DNA of 64,000 nucleotides, taken from Centropristis striata (Eukaryota > Chordata > Actinopteri > Perciformes > Serranidae). Shown piece after piece: positions 37,217 to 48,800 of the stretch. The stretch lies in the NCBI RefSeq assembly GCF_030273125.1, contig NC_081537.1:18908603-18972602 (forward strand). The letters are read 5' to 3'. Numbering within the stretch: position 1 is the stretch's first letter; each line of letters starts with the position of its first letter. A program made the translations under genes and the position numbers. The notes beneath the pieces are model-generated. The model did not search any database. It saw nothing but the letters and a program-made list of their open reading frames with translations, and had not been told where the DNA came from.

Positions 37217-38143
37217 TATTAATAATAATAATAAAATAACTTACCCATAATCTGGGATGAAAACACTTGTCCCATGTAAAAAAAAGACTAAATATAGTTT
37301 GATTAGTAAATGCATGTATCTCTGAAGCTATAATATGTATATTTATATCTGTAGAACAACTAAAGATTTTTTTGTTATATTTTTCTACTTTATTAGGAAA
37401 CTTTTGCTGCCAGACTTTTTATTTACATTTTTTTTTACATTCAATTTAAAGTTTTACTGTAAGAAAACTGAAAGTTGCCTTAATTTTACTTTCAGCAATA
37501 TGATTTTTTTTTAGCATAGAAGTCACTGTAATTTAACATTCAAGACTATTAGGCCATTGAATAATACTGTAAAAAAATCTATAATGTCCCATTATATTCT
37601 TTTACAGATTACAACATACATTTGATGGTTAATAAAAAACACAGCTGTAGGCCTGATGTGAAATTTTTAAAAAAGTACGTGAGTTCATAGCAGATCTGAA
37701 GACTTTAGACACATCAGAACTAAAGTTGTGGCATTTTTATTATATTGAATACAGACTTTGGGCTCTCCCCCCCTGTGTCTCCGGGGCTCACCTGTTGTGG
37801 TCAGTACGGTGCTGGTGAAGAACAGCGAGGAAACAAAGTCCCAGTTTCTCTCGGTGTCGTTACCCAGCACAGACACGCCATAGTTGTTGGCCTCCAGCGC
37901 GCGGGCCAGCAGCTCCTCCAGGCGCGCGTCGGACACGCAGGTGTTGTTGCTCAGGAACTCCTGCCGGGCCTCCTTCAGCTCCCGCCGGAGCTCCTGCTCG
38001 TAGGGCAGCTCGATGGCGGAGAAGATCCCGGCGCCGATCAGCAGGTAGAGGATGTAACCGACGACCAGCAGCCCAAAATTCAGCGCGGACCGGTTCCGCT
38101 CCGCAAACCGGGCGCACCAGCCGTCAGTACAGCTGCGGACCAT
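32241..38143 (-). CDS. kcnk1: TWIK-subfamily two-pore-domain potassium channel
   Basis: A leak K+ channel subunit of the plasma membrane and endosomes, working as a dimer. Three exons (38143-37792, 34422-34018, 32545-32241) give 353 residues. They show TM1 (about 23-44), an extracellular cap with Cys69 (the intersubunit disulfide position of TWIK-1), an NDT sequon at 95, pore 1 TTTGYG (115-120) and pore 2 TTIGLGDYVPG. The cytosolic tail keeps the lysine aligned with TWIK-1 Lys274 (here Lys276) and the di-isoleucine endocytosis motif (Ile297-Ile298). The second Met of the open frame was chosen as start because it aligns exactly with human KCNK1. The features above favour KCNK1, but VLGN, LTTTGYGH and CELPQ recall KCNK7, so a fish kcnk7 orthologue is possible. 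The symbol is therefore tentative. Confidence 0.85.
32865..33075. repeat. Old interspersed repeat fragment in channel intron 2
   Basis: Contains AACCGCTAATCTGAACTC, GGAGCCAATCCCAGCTGACA, GACAACCATTCACACTC, CACCAATTAGACTTA and GGACTGTGGGAGGAAGC in that order. This is the recognisable order of a repeat found across teleost genomes. Its class is uncertain. Confidence 0.6.
34018..34422 (-). CDS. kcnk1: K2P channel exon 2: TM2, TM3 and pore 2
   Basis: Encodes YGHSVPLSDEGKAFC, TM2 (FGIPVTLFFLTVVVQR), the loop VTQRPVSYFHRRW, TM3 (AAIVALLFLIIPAWIFV) and pore 2 FISLTTIGLGDYVPGE. The loop after pore 2 is slightly longer than in human KCNK1. It is phase 1 on both sides. Confidence 0.95.
35029..35258. 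mobile_element. Tc1/mariner-type MITE
   Basis: ACAGTACTGTGCAAAAGTCT at the left mirrors the complement of ATCTTTTGCACAGTATTGT at the right. The next bases, TAGGCAGG and CCTGCTTA, also pair. TA lies at the boundaries, as expected of the Tc1/mariner group. It lies in channel intron 1. Confidence 0.75.
36755..37640. repeat. Pair of diverged direct repeats flanking a (TAA)n tract
   Basis: 36755-36990 and 37420-37640 share the order TTTTTTTACATT, TTTAAAGTTT(T)ACTGTAAGA, GAAAGTTGC, CAATATGAT, AAGACNATTA and GAATAATACTG-like pieces, followed by TTTTATGGT/TTTGATGGT. A (TAA)n microsatellite occupies 37166-37217 between them. The two copies are old, with many substitutions and indels. Confidence 0.55.
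37166..37217. repeat. (TAA)n microsatellite
   Basis: About 16 trinucleotide units in channel intron 1. Confidence 0.95.
37792..38143 (-). CDS. kcnk1: K2P channel exon 1: N-terminus, TM1, cap, start of pore 1
   Basis: Encodes MVRSCTDGWCARF, TM1 (FGLLVVGYILYLLIGAGIF), ELPYEQELRRELKEAR, NNTCVSDARLEELLARALE and NYGVSVLGNDTERNWDF, ending STVLTTT with the first base of the Gly codon. The minus-strand donor is GTGAGC. The exon is distinctly more GC-rich than its flanks, as is common for 5' exons with CpG islands. Confidence 0.94.
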
Positions 38144-38199
38144 CTCTCCACTTAGAGAGACTTTATTCAAGAAAGAAAGCGTCAGTTAACCACACAGCA

Positions 38200-39237
38200 A
38201 TGACCTTCTCCTCTCTACCTGCTGGATGGACTCGTCTTCCTCATTCCTCACCATTGAGGCGAGTGACGTCGCTCATGACCGCACCTGGTGTGTGTGTGTG
38301 TGCGTGCGTGCGTGCATGTGTGCGCGCGCTCGTGTGTCTTCCTGCACTTACCTGTGCAACCGGTCTAACAGGTTCAGTGTTTCAAGTCATTACAAAGGAT
38401 TTGTTTTCCCTGAGGCTGCTCAAGGTCAACTTTCTTTGGAGAGACAGATTTATTACTGTTAAACTTTTGTATTTTTACCAGATTTTTACACATTTAGTAC
38501 ACATAACAGACAATGAAAATGAGAAAATAAGAAAACAAAACAATAAAATGACTGGAATACTTAATTAAGTAGGCCTATCTATTTCCCCGAAATATTTAGT
38601 TTCTATTTGTTAAGTTCTTCCAGGATGTTTAATAATTTCTAATGTTATGAGTTAAAACAATTAATTAAATTCTAATTTACTTTATCAAGCGGTTTAGTTA
38701 CTTTGTACAACTTTTACTTTATACAAGTATTTCCATTTTCTGCTACATTGCACCTGCTTATTACATTACAGAGATAATTACAGTACTTTTTACATCACTA
38801 CATTTATCTGCAGCTGAGATTTTAAATTGTTACAAACACTAACAAGGGCCATCATACTGTATAATTATGTTTTTAATGGCAATATTTTTTTATAGATTTA
38901 ACTGTATTATTACTTATATTCAAATTGTATTTCCATCATATGTTATATGTTCTGTGTACTATATTTCTATCTTATTTTTACTATTATTATGAAGTTTTAG
39001 TTTCCACCTTATTTTCCATTAATAATGACTTTATATATTTTTTATGTTAATTTTATGTCTTTTTATGTCATGTAATTTCCTTGTAGTTAAGCACATTATG
39101 CTGCATTTCTTGTATGAAAAGTTCTATAGAAATAATTTAACAATATTATTATCTAATAACAATTAATTAATTCATAAGCAATAACAATACCAATAACATT
39201 ATATGAATAATGGGAATACTAATACTAATAATTATTA
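38200..39237. other. Intergenic; upstream of the K2P channel
   Basis: A short CA/GT-rich stretch with GTGCGTGCGTGC lies at 38288-38335. A diverged copy of the CAGTGGTGGAA repeat family (TTAGTTACTTTGTACAAC, TATTTCCATTTTCTGCTAC) lies around 38690-38840. Nothing else was recognised. Confidence 0.5.
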
Positions 39238-39408
39238 GGGACCGAGCACTAACGGTGCGAGGACCCTATTGAAATTGGTCCGTTTATTATTATTAGGGAC
39301 CGAGCACTAATGGTGCGAGGACCCTATTGTAATTGGTCCGTCTATTATTAGGGACCGAGCACTAACGGTGCGAGGACCCTATTGAAATTGATCCGTTTAT
39401 TATTCTTT
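39238..39408. repeat. Three tandem copies of a 55-58-bp unit
   Basis: GGGACCGAGCACTAACGGTG and GAGGACCCTATTG with a TTATTATTA spacer recur at 39238, 39296 and 39351. Copies are nearly identical, so the array is recent. The unit is familiar from other fish genomes, but I cannot name its class. Confidence 0.85.
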
Positions 39409-39739
39409 TTCTTCCGGAATTGGAATCGCCTTTTGGGGGGCTTTATCATATTCAAAAACTCACCATTGTACATTGTTTATTTTTCTGTCTTCTTTTTTTT
39501 TTTTGCTATTCGTATTTTAGTTCACATCAATATCTAAGTATAGTCTGGACCTGTAAGAACTTTTAATAATTTTTTATTTAAATTTTTTTTAAATTTGATT
39601 TAACTTGCCATTTCTTAACTCCCACTGTCTTAAGTTGTGTGATATGTGCCTCTTTTGAGGACTCTATACTGCAAACAAAATCTACCTCTGGGTACAAATA
39701 AAATAAATAACATAGATAAAAAGATTTAAAAAAAACCTG

Positions 39740-40745
39740 ATAATGATAATGAATTTCATTTTTATTTTTTTATTGTTTTTTATTTTTAATTTTATTTTTT
39801 TAATTTTAATTTTTTTTTTACATTTTTTAAAATTATTTTATATTTTTTATTTTATTATTTTTAGTTATTTTTTTAATTATTATTTTTTCTTCGCTTCTGC
39901 GCATGCGCGGCCCCAGTGCACTTCTGCGCATGTGCGGAAGTCACGCATGCGCAGTAGTGCACCGGAGCCGCACATGCGCAGTAGCGCACCGGGGCCGCAC
40001 ATGCGCAGTAGCGAAACAGGGCCGCACATGCGCAGTAGCGAAACGGGGCCGCACATGCGCAGTAGCGAAACAGGGCCGCACATGCGCAGTAGCGAAACGG
40101 GGCCGCACATGCGCAGTAGCGAAACGGGGCCGCACATGCGCAGTAGCGAAACAAGGCCGCACATGCGCAGTAGCGAAACGGGGCCGCACATGCGCAGTAG
40201 CGAAACAGGGCCGCACATGCGCAGTAGCGAAACGGGGCCGCACATGCGCAGTAGCGAAACGGGGCCGCACATGCGCAGTAGCGAAACAGGGCCGCACATG
40301 CGCAGTAGCGAAACGGGGCCGCACATGCGCAGTAGCGAAACGGGGCCGCACATGCGCAGTAGCGAAACGGGGCCGCACATGCGCAGTAGCGAAACGGGGC
40401 CGCACATGCGCAGTAGCGAAACAAGGCCGCACATGCGCAGTAGCGAAACAGGGCCGCACATGCGCAGTAGCGAAACAGGGCCGCACATGCGCAGTAGCGA
40501 AACGGGGCCGCACATGCGCAGTAGCGAAACGGGGCCGCACATGCGCAGTGGCGCACCGGGGCCGCGCATGCGCAGAAGTGCAGGGGAAAAAATAAAATTA
40601 AAAAATAAATAAAATTAATAAAATTAAAATAAAAAAATATTTAAAAAAAATATATATTAAAAAAAAAAAGAAAAAAAAATTAAGAAAAGAAAAGAAATAA
40701 AAGAAATAAAAAAAAATTTAAAATTTAAAAAGTAAAGAAGTAAAA
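39740..40745. repeat. GC-rich 27-bp minisatellite between A/T-rich arms
   Basis: The core CACATGCGCA occurs 22 times at exact 27-bp spacing from 39971 to 40538 (unit: GGGGCCGCACATGCGC, AGTAGCGAAAC). Edge units at 39898 and 40563 carry the perfect palindromic core GCGCATGCGC. The left flank (39740-39890) is almost pure T/A with T on this strand. The right flank (40586-40745) is almost pure A, so the flanks form imperfect inverted arms. Since 27 is divisible by three, long frames of up to 289 codons stay open on both strands. They are a by-product of the repeat and not evidence of a protein. Confidence 0.9.
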
Positions 40746-40749
40746 AGGA

Positions 40750-41040
40750 CAGTGGTGGAAGAAGTATTCAGATCATTTACTTCAGTAAAAAGTACTAATA
40801 CCACACTGTGAAATGACTCCACTCCGCTCATTTTAACTACCTAATAAACTTTTAAGTGGTTTAATTTATAAAAATGGGTAATAATTTTAAATGTATCATG
40901 TTTTTCATTTTAAATCTTGACCTGAAAAGTAATTAAAGCTGTCAGCTAAATGTAGAGGAGTAAAAAGTACAATATTTGCCTCAAAATGTAGTGGAGTAGA
41001 AGTATAAAGTTACATAAAATGTACATAAAAGTACCTCAAA
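40750..41040 (-). mobile_element. Truncated hAT-type MITE of the CAGTGGTGGAA family
   Basis: Begins CAGTGGTGGAAGAAGTATTC, the complement of the right end of the copies at 45270, 55666 and 57233. It continues through ACTTCAGTAAAAAGTACTAA and GTAGAGGAGTAAAAAGTAC. No opposite terminal repeat is found, so it is truncated. It abuts the A-rich arm of the 27-bp minisatellite. Confidence 0.75.
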
Positions 41041-41943
41041 ATTGTAATAATATCTATCTCTATGCATTTATATTAATCAGGCGATATGATTTTGATACAA
41101 TGATTATGTTTGTGTGTTAATGTTTAGAAACTGTGATTACTTTAATTACATAATTTCCATTTGCTTAAACTGATTAAGATTCTATAATCACAAATAATAT
41201 TATCGTCTGTTTTATATTTTTTAGACTTTAAAATAACAAGTAGACATTGAAGAATCTTTTGGCTCCTGTTATATCTCTGTAGAGCAGGTCAGGGCACGGC
41301 CTTGTTCCAGGCAGCAAGATTGTTGCCCGGTGGCTTGACGTGTCCCTGTATTGATTAAGACTGGCGAATCAGCGGATGAAGAAGGCAGCACTTCCTGGAA
41401 GAAATCTACCTTCATTATATAATAAACATTGTTAGTTTTGGAACTGGGTTTGAGACCTGGTTCAGACTTCATGACCTGTAACCAGTCTGTGTGTATCAGG
41501 GACAGTTAAAAAGTGAACCCAGAGCTCTGTAACTTCACATTTCTTGACGTATTGTAATAAACTTTTGTTAAACTGAGAGCTTGGACGTCTGCTGCTCATC
41601 ATTCCCCATCAACGACTGCGCAGAAATAATTGGTGAGGATTTTTTGTTGTTGGAATCAGATTATTCAATTTTCAGGGTTTCCTCATGCAATTTTTCTAAC
41701 ACTTGGTACAATTATTGTCAATCCTCCTGAGGATAACCCTTTAAGGTTTTATTGATCGGGCCGAGGTGGCACTGTGGTGGCAGTCTAATTTCATATTTGG
41801 TACCGTGACCACACTATAACACTTAAGGCAATGAAATTCATAGGGGTGGTGTAGACTGGCCCCTGCAACGCACACACCCCGACGGCAGCATGCCCCGACA
41901 CACGTGTACTGCGAGGGCCCGTTCAGAACTGCTTGCAGTCCTA

Positions 41944-41976
<33 letters not shown>

Positions 41977-42421
41977 TAGTAGTAGTAGTAGTAGTAGTAG
42001 TAATACTACTACTACTACTACTAGTACTACTACTACTACTACTACTACTGAATAATAGCAATAATAAAGTTAGAACAATAATAATAATATTTATTATAAT
42101 AATAATTATTATTATTACTACTGCGATCAATTATTGTTAAATTGTCTATTTAATTACTTCATATATAAAATTTAATTTGTTGATATTACTTTTTAGTTTG
42201 TGTGCATCACTTATATTTGTAATGGAGTATTTTTAAAGGGTATTATTCCTACTTAATTAACTGACTTCACCAACCTAAAGCAGCCTTTGTCAGTTTTTCT
42301 TTCATTCATCAATTGTAATCATTACTTTCACCAGTAGAGGGCGCTGGAGACCATGTTTCCACACTTGTGCAATGTCAAGCTTCATCAGAAAAAAATAAAC
42401 AATTGGGGAAAAAAGAGGCTG
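41041..42421. other. Intergenic before the thrombospondin 3' end
   Basis: Contains simple trinucleotide repeats at 41944-42050: TTA, then AGT, then ACT blocks. An unassigned stretch at about 41270-41640 has two AATAAA signals. No exon was recognised. Confidence 0.5.
41944..42050. repeat. Compound trinucleotide microsatellite
   Basis: Consecutive (TTA)n, (AGT)n and (ACT)n blocks. The AGT and ACT blocks are complementary and could fold together. Confidence 0.9.
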
Positions 42422-42427
42422 TTTTAT
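42422..42427 (-). promoter_or_regulatory. thbs2: Polyadenylation signal of the thrombospondin gene
   Basis: TTTATT on the plus strand gives AATAAA on the minus strand, 382 bases beyond the stop codon. Confidence 0.6.
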
Positions 42428-42808
42428 TGATAAGTTACCACCAGACATTTACACAGTGCTTCTCTTATTCCATCATCAGTTTACCCTCCCATGTTTCCCT
42501 TTCATATCTGGTATCGAGCAATAAATAATTATTTACAACCATTTGCAAAAAAGTAAACAAAAAGCAGCAAGAAGTTACAGTCATTAGAGGCGCTGTCTGT
42601 GTCTTACAGTAATATACTTATGAAATCAATACCATCGCATAAAAAGCTGATAGATAGATGATGGTCACTGACTGACAGTCCTGGCTGGATAAAGCAGTTC
42701 TTTAACGAGTGACCTGGTGCTTCCTCTCTCCCCATTAAGATTCTCTGAAGTTAATGTAGATCTCTGGTGGTTTGCTGAAGAGTTTCCTGATTGTGCCATC
42801 AAATGAAT

Positions 42809-42816
42809 TCAGTTAT
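42809..42816 (-). CDS. thbs2: thbs2-like exon 20: last two codons and stop
   Basis: The acceptor TTTCCTCCTCAG is followed by ATAACTGA. With the G left by exon 19 this reads Asp-Asn-stop, giving the C-terminus YECRDN, comparable to CRDP/CRDI in human TSP1/TSP2. The rest of the exon is 3' UTR. Confidence 0.85.
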
Positions 42817-45800
42817 CTGAGGAGGAAATAAAGAAAAACAGGTTACAGTGGCACAGTGATCAGTAAATAAGTGCATTTACTAAATTGTCATTGATTATTT
42901 CCATTTTATGCTACTTTATGATTCTACTGCACTACAGTTCACAGGGGAATATTGTAGTTTCTACTTTTTCTACATTGTAGTTACAGATTAAAATTTGAAA
43001 AAAAAAAAGATATAATAAGCTTATGAAATACAACACAGGATCCTAACTTTTTCTTACATGTTTCATATATGAGGTATTATCAGTGCCACCAAAGAGAGAA
43101 TTCGCTTCTAAACTTCTCAGATGGTTTCATTTCAAAAACCGTTTGAAGCCCAAAGAGGTCAAAGCATCCAATAGCTCACAAAAAAGCAAATAATTGCAAT
43201 TGAAATAAATTTGTGTAGTATATTTAGCTGCTAATACCACTGAACATGTACTTAAGCAAGATTTAGAATACAGTATTTTTGACTATTTCTATTTCCATCT
43301 AACATTGCAAAACGGTCACAAAGTTGCAGTTTTAAAGGGGACATGTTCATCTTCTTGTATTTTGTGTTTCTACCAAAAGATGCCACTCAGTCTTGCAGAC
43401 AGTTTCTCCCAGTGGTCACTTGTGGCATTGCAAATAAAATAAAAAACCTGCAGCCTACAAAGCATTCCCCCCATAGACCACCATTATAAAATTAGATGTC
43501 TGAAAACCTGTTGAAAGGCCACCTCGAACTGCAGTTATGTCTCTTTCTATTGTGATTTTTTGATCCATGAAGTTTTATACTTTTTACCACCTCAAGCCTA
43601 GATAAGCGATCTAAAAATGTGTGACGTAATATTACTGTGAACTCTATCAGCTGAGCGGGAATGCAGGAAACACTTCTGCACATATTCAGTTGGCAGCATA
43701 ACCCAGAAGTAAACGCGGAAACAAGAAACTTTTTTGGTGTATGAGCCAGAGCCAAAGCATTCTTTTTGGGTTCAGTATCCAGTTCTTATAAAACATCCAT
43801 GCACAGGACATGAACAGCCTTTCCTGGGTTTGTTTGACCCATCCATTCACCTCAGATAACGTACTTTGTCACTCCTTATACTACGTCACTGGACTACCTC
43901 ATTTTCATAAGTCGTAATAATCTGTTACAACATGACCTGAATGGCTTATTTTTTTTCGGTTGAGGACACTCCGATCATATTGTTATTTTTGCTTAAGTAA
44001 TCTAAGTTTTTTGACAGGAAATCTTACCTCTGCACTCATATCTGAGGTCTGAGAAGAGGACGTGTTCCTGAGAGAAGACAAACAGTCCCAGTCTGCCTCC
44101 AGCCAGGGTGTGGTCGTACACGGCCCCCGAGTCAGATAAGATCTCCCTGCCCTCGTACACCACCACCCTGCAACACAAATCATCCCCCACAGCATTTGTC
44201 ACGCGTTTTATACATGCACAACACCTGTTACCTGCAAGAAAACTCACTGTTTATAACTTTCTGTTATGTCTTCATGCGTTTCTTGCTGTTCCCTATTTTA
44301 CTTTTTTCTTCCTGCACAGAGCTGAGGACATGACGTCAAATGGAGCTATATTTAAAGCAGTTAGAGCAGAGCTTCATAGCAACTATCCAAAATATCAATG
44401 TGTATCTGTCCTTCACAATCAAAGAGCAAGAGCCTCTTTTCAGCCTCACATTCAATAAGCTTACAGTCCTACAATCATTCAATACCCAGAATGCAACACA
44501 GCCATCGCCTGCATCTTCTAAGATAGCATCCTTTAGGAGTATTTTTGTCCTTTGAACAACTGGGCTTGACATATCTCTGCTCGAAAAACCTCACGACAAC
44601 ACCAATGTTCTCTGCATCTGCACGTAAGCAGCAAAAAAAACAACTCGTTTTTTTAAAGTCTATTACCGTGAAGAACAACTAAGTAGAAGTAGATGTGGCA
44701 GGTTGAGGAGAACTGGGTACAACAAAGAAAGTGAATTATGTTGTTATCATAAAATAAGTCCTGGAGATTGATGATATCCCCGAGTGTAAGCACATCTGTG
44801 GGGGGATTTTTTTCCTCACAAGGTGGTACTGAATGTGATTTTCACAAATTGAAGAAGTTATTCAGGAGATTGCTGCTGCACTAAAACCTGCATGAACTGA
44901 ACCGGAACTGAATGAGCCCCAAACGTTTGATTTTTCAGTGTTTTTGGCATTAAATGGGAGACTCTTATAACACAAATCACATTTTCTTTACAGAGCTGCT
45001 CGTGTTTTTTCGGTGTTCTTAGACACTTACAGAAAAAACTGCTTTATATTGAGATAATATTATTATATTATAATATTTTTTATCAGCTGTAATAGCAACA
45101 GAGGTTTTGTTTTCACCTTATAAGTCTGTGTCATTGTAGCAAAATTTAATTCTTTAGAAGCATGAAAGCTTCGTCTGATTTCCGACGGGAAAAAATGTAC
45201 TGGAATTCGTAGATATTCCACAAAGTTTTGTCCGGTGACGAAGCAACGTAATGTTAAAAGGCACATAGGCAGTGGTGGAATGTAACTAAGTACATTTACT
45301 CAAGTACTGTGCTTAAGCACAATTTGGAGATACTTGTACTTCACTTGGGTATTTCCATTTTATTTAACTTTATACTTTTACTCCACTACATTTAGCTGCC
45401 AGCTTTAGTTACTTTTCAGGTCAAGATTTAACTGAAAAAGAACATGATAGAATTAAAGTAATTAGACATTTTATAACACATTAAAATGCTCCTTACATAA
45501 ATGCATCAATACAAATTATCCAAGAATATATTTGGAATATATAAAACAATCTGAGTGAGTTCATTCTCCATAACAAATACTTTTATTTTTGATACTTTGA
45601 TACAGCTTTAGTTACTTTTCAGGTTGAGATTTAACATGAAGAAATATATCAATCTAAAAATGATTACACAGGTTTATAAATTAAACCACATAACAGTGTA
45701 TTAAGTAGTTTAATGAGCCCAGCCTTGGCATCATTAATAAATGCATCAATATTAATAATATATTTGGAATATATAAAACAATCTGAGAGGGACCATTCTG

Positions 45801-48800
45801 CACCGGGAATACTTTTACTTTTGAGACTTTAAGTACATTTTGATGCTGATACTTTTGAAATTTTACTTAAGTAAAATATGAATGCAGGACTTTTACTTGT
45901 AGTGGAGTCATTTCAAAGTGCGGTATTAATACTTTTACTAAATATGGGAGCTGAATACTTCTTCACTGCACATAGGTCACCTTTGGAAGTATTATTTTGT
46001 AAGCGGAGTCCTTTTCTTTTTATCCTAACTTTAGGAAAGAAGTATGAATGCCTAACCTTAAAGAAGTGCTTTTGGTGCCTAAACCTAACCATTGTACAGC
46101 ATTAACAATGTGTTTTAAACAGCGATAGTGACTTTTATGTGTTGCAGTCACATCTGCAGCATGTGGAAAACAGCACTTGTCACAAGTCACATTTTGCAGA
46201 ATGTAATATGAATTGTGCTACAAAGGATATTTGTACACCAGTTTTCAAGGTGTTTATTTGTCTGTCTGAGGACAGATTTTGTCACCGTCACAACCACAAA
46301 ACCTCACAGGTGTGTAGCTGAGATAAAAATGAAGGCCAAGCTCGAAGATTGGTGTTATCTGAGCAAGAGAGTCAGAAATAGGGAGGTAGAATGTAGGGAA
46401 GGGGATATTTGAACCTTGAATTTGCACCCCTGGCCTGATTTCACGTTGCAGCTGGTATGATCACATCACAAGATGATCTCTAGTTACTGTAAGTAAGTAA
46501 GGCTGTTACACATGAGTAGATTTGAAAACAGATGGATTTAAAAAGTCTGCACTGAATTTGTATAAATCTGTAATGTTAGTTTCACAAAAAAATACAGGCA
46601 TGATTTCTATAAATTTTAAAACAATACAAAACCAGAGACCATTTTAATTTTTAAATCAGGCTCCTTCCCTACTTACTGTTCCCCTACTTATGGTGCTTGC
46701 TTAGACCACACACATCATTGATCCTTGCCTTCACAACAACTGTAAAGTTTTCTGACTGCATCTTGCACAGTTGTGACATTATTGCGTTGACAAAATCTGT
46801 CAGGTGTTCATACAGGTGCATCTCAATAAATTAGAATATCATAGAAAAGTTTATTTATGTCAGTAATTCAATTCAAAAAGGGGAAATAACTTATTATATA
46901 GATCCATTACACACAGAATGAAACATTTCATGTCTTCATTTATTTAATTCCTTCTAATTATAATGATTATGGTTTACATTTAATGAAGTCCTAAAATTCA
47001 GTGTTTCAAAACATTGTAATATTACAAAAGACCAATTTTAAAAAGTATGTTGCCTAACATTTCCAGTATGTCCATCTCTATGCACTCAATACTTGCCAAG
47101 CCAATAATGTCAAATGTTTCAACTGTGAATTAAATCATAAAAGTTATGGCTAAAGTAGATGTATTTTCATGTGGGAGAGAGCTGTTATTTCCACAAATCT
47201 TTAAAAGCTGGGTGATTTACATGATTGATGGCAGCTCAAGATGAAAATATTAATTCCAAAAAAGAAAATAAATGCTGGCTATTCTGGGGTTATGCTCATT
47301 CAGGAATGCTTGACTAAATCTAAGCAAGGTTTGATCATTCAGTGATAAAAAAAAAATAAAAATAAAAAAACAACACTTTATCAGATGAGAGTGTTTGTAC
47401 CTGATGAACCCAGTCTTGGGTCTGTGGATGAGGTGCATGCGGTAGGCTGTGAAGTCCTTCCAGCCAATTTTATTAGGATCATGCCACAATGTTCTGACCT
47501 GAAACAAACACAGAAGAAAATAGTTTTGGAATATCTGCTTTTTACTGTGCTGGCGTTCAAGGTTGTTTTAAGAAAGGTTTATCCGCTCAAAAAGAGATTT
47601 TATGTAATTTATGAGAAGCAGAATATAAAGAGAGACATAAAGTCAGTGGTTCGTGCCTGGTGTCTGGTGTTTCCGGTGTGCCACAGGGCATTACGTAGAT
47701 ACTCCCCTGGTCCTGTGGAGGAGTTGACCAGTTTGATCGAGACTCCCGCTGTGCCAAAAGCCTTGGACGGCTTTTTCTCCCAGTATGCCTGAGACACCTG
47801 CTCTCACAGAGAGAGAGAACATGGAGGATTAAAGAGAGTGAAGGTTAGCATGACATTCGTACAGTAATTCATGGCTGAGGACCGTCACTGCACACAAAAA
47901 GACTTGCTTCAAAATTCAGCTCGTTTTATGTTACGCACTTCTTTTGATCATGAGAACTGTAATTTAAATGATTTAAGGAAATGGAAGAAATGAAAAAGAA
48001 AACAAGGTTACGGCCAAGGAGATGTATAAAAATGTATCTATTTTTTTTGTTCAAACTGCAAAGTAAAAGTTGTAAAGGGCAATTTACCTGTTTCCACATG
48101 ACGACGTAGAAGCGCCGGCTGGACTGGTAGGCGAACACAATCCCCGCATAGTCGTCATCTCGGTTTGTGTTCACATAAAATGTCACACTGAAGTCCACCG
48201 AGCTAAACTTGTCATATCCTGTTTGAACAAAGATATATTATGATGAAAATAATGAAATAAAATAAGATTAAAAAAAATAATTGAACTTAAACTAAATAAT
48301 AATAATAACATTATTATTATTATTATTTTAAATAATAATAATATGATATAAAATAATTATATGGAATACACTGAAATTAAACATTATCAAACACGTTACA
48401 TAAATAAATAATGTAATTCATTCATTCATTAATAATAATTAAAAAAATAGTAGGCTTTACCATAAAGTGAAGAAACAAGAGAATTAATAAAAGTGGAAAA
48501 AGTCTGGCAGCAGAGGATACGTTTTATTAAACGACAAAGAATTTATAATGTGGGCTGGTCCTAATGCCAAACCATAAAGAGCCTTGTAAATGAGTAGAAC
48601 AACTTTAAAATCAGTGCTAAGAGACACAGGGGGCCAGTGCAGGTTAACTAAAACTGGGTTTATATGCTCTCTCTGTCTTGTTATTAAAGGCTTGGCTGGG
48701 TGCAGACTGCTGAATTATTTGTAGGTTATCAAATGACCAGTGAAGAGAGCATTAATGTATTCTAATCTTCTTGAAATATTTTTTTTTCTCTTACCTAAAG

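Noticed and set aside
38144..38170. Upstream Met of the K2P channel frame (MNKVSLSGE)
   Set aside because: The second Met aligns residue for residue with the human KCNK1 start. The nine upstream codons may be translated, but nothing supports it.
39743..40612. Long open frames (up to 289 codons) on both strands encoding 9-residue repeats such as PHMRSSETG
   Set aside because: They follow automatically from a 27-bp tandem unit without stops. There is no start context, splice structure or family match, and several frames on both strands are open equally.
41190..41645. Solo LTR of an endogenous retrovirus-like element
   Set aside because: AATAAA signals, then CTGCTGCTCATCA and a GGTGAGG sequence look a little like an LTR end with primer site, but I found no paired TG...CA ends with a target duplication and no internal genes.
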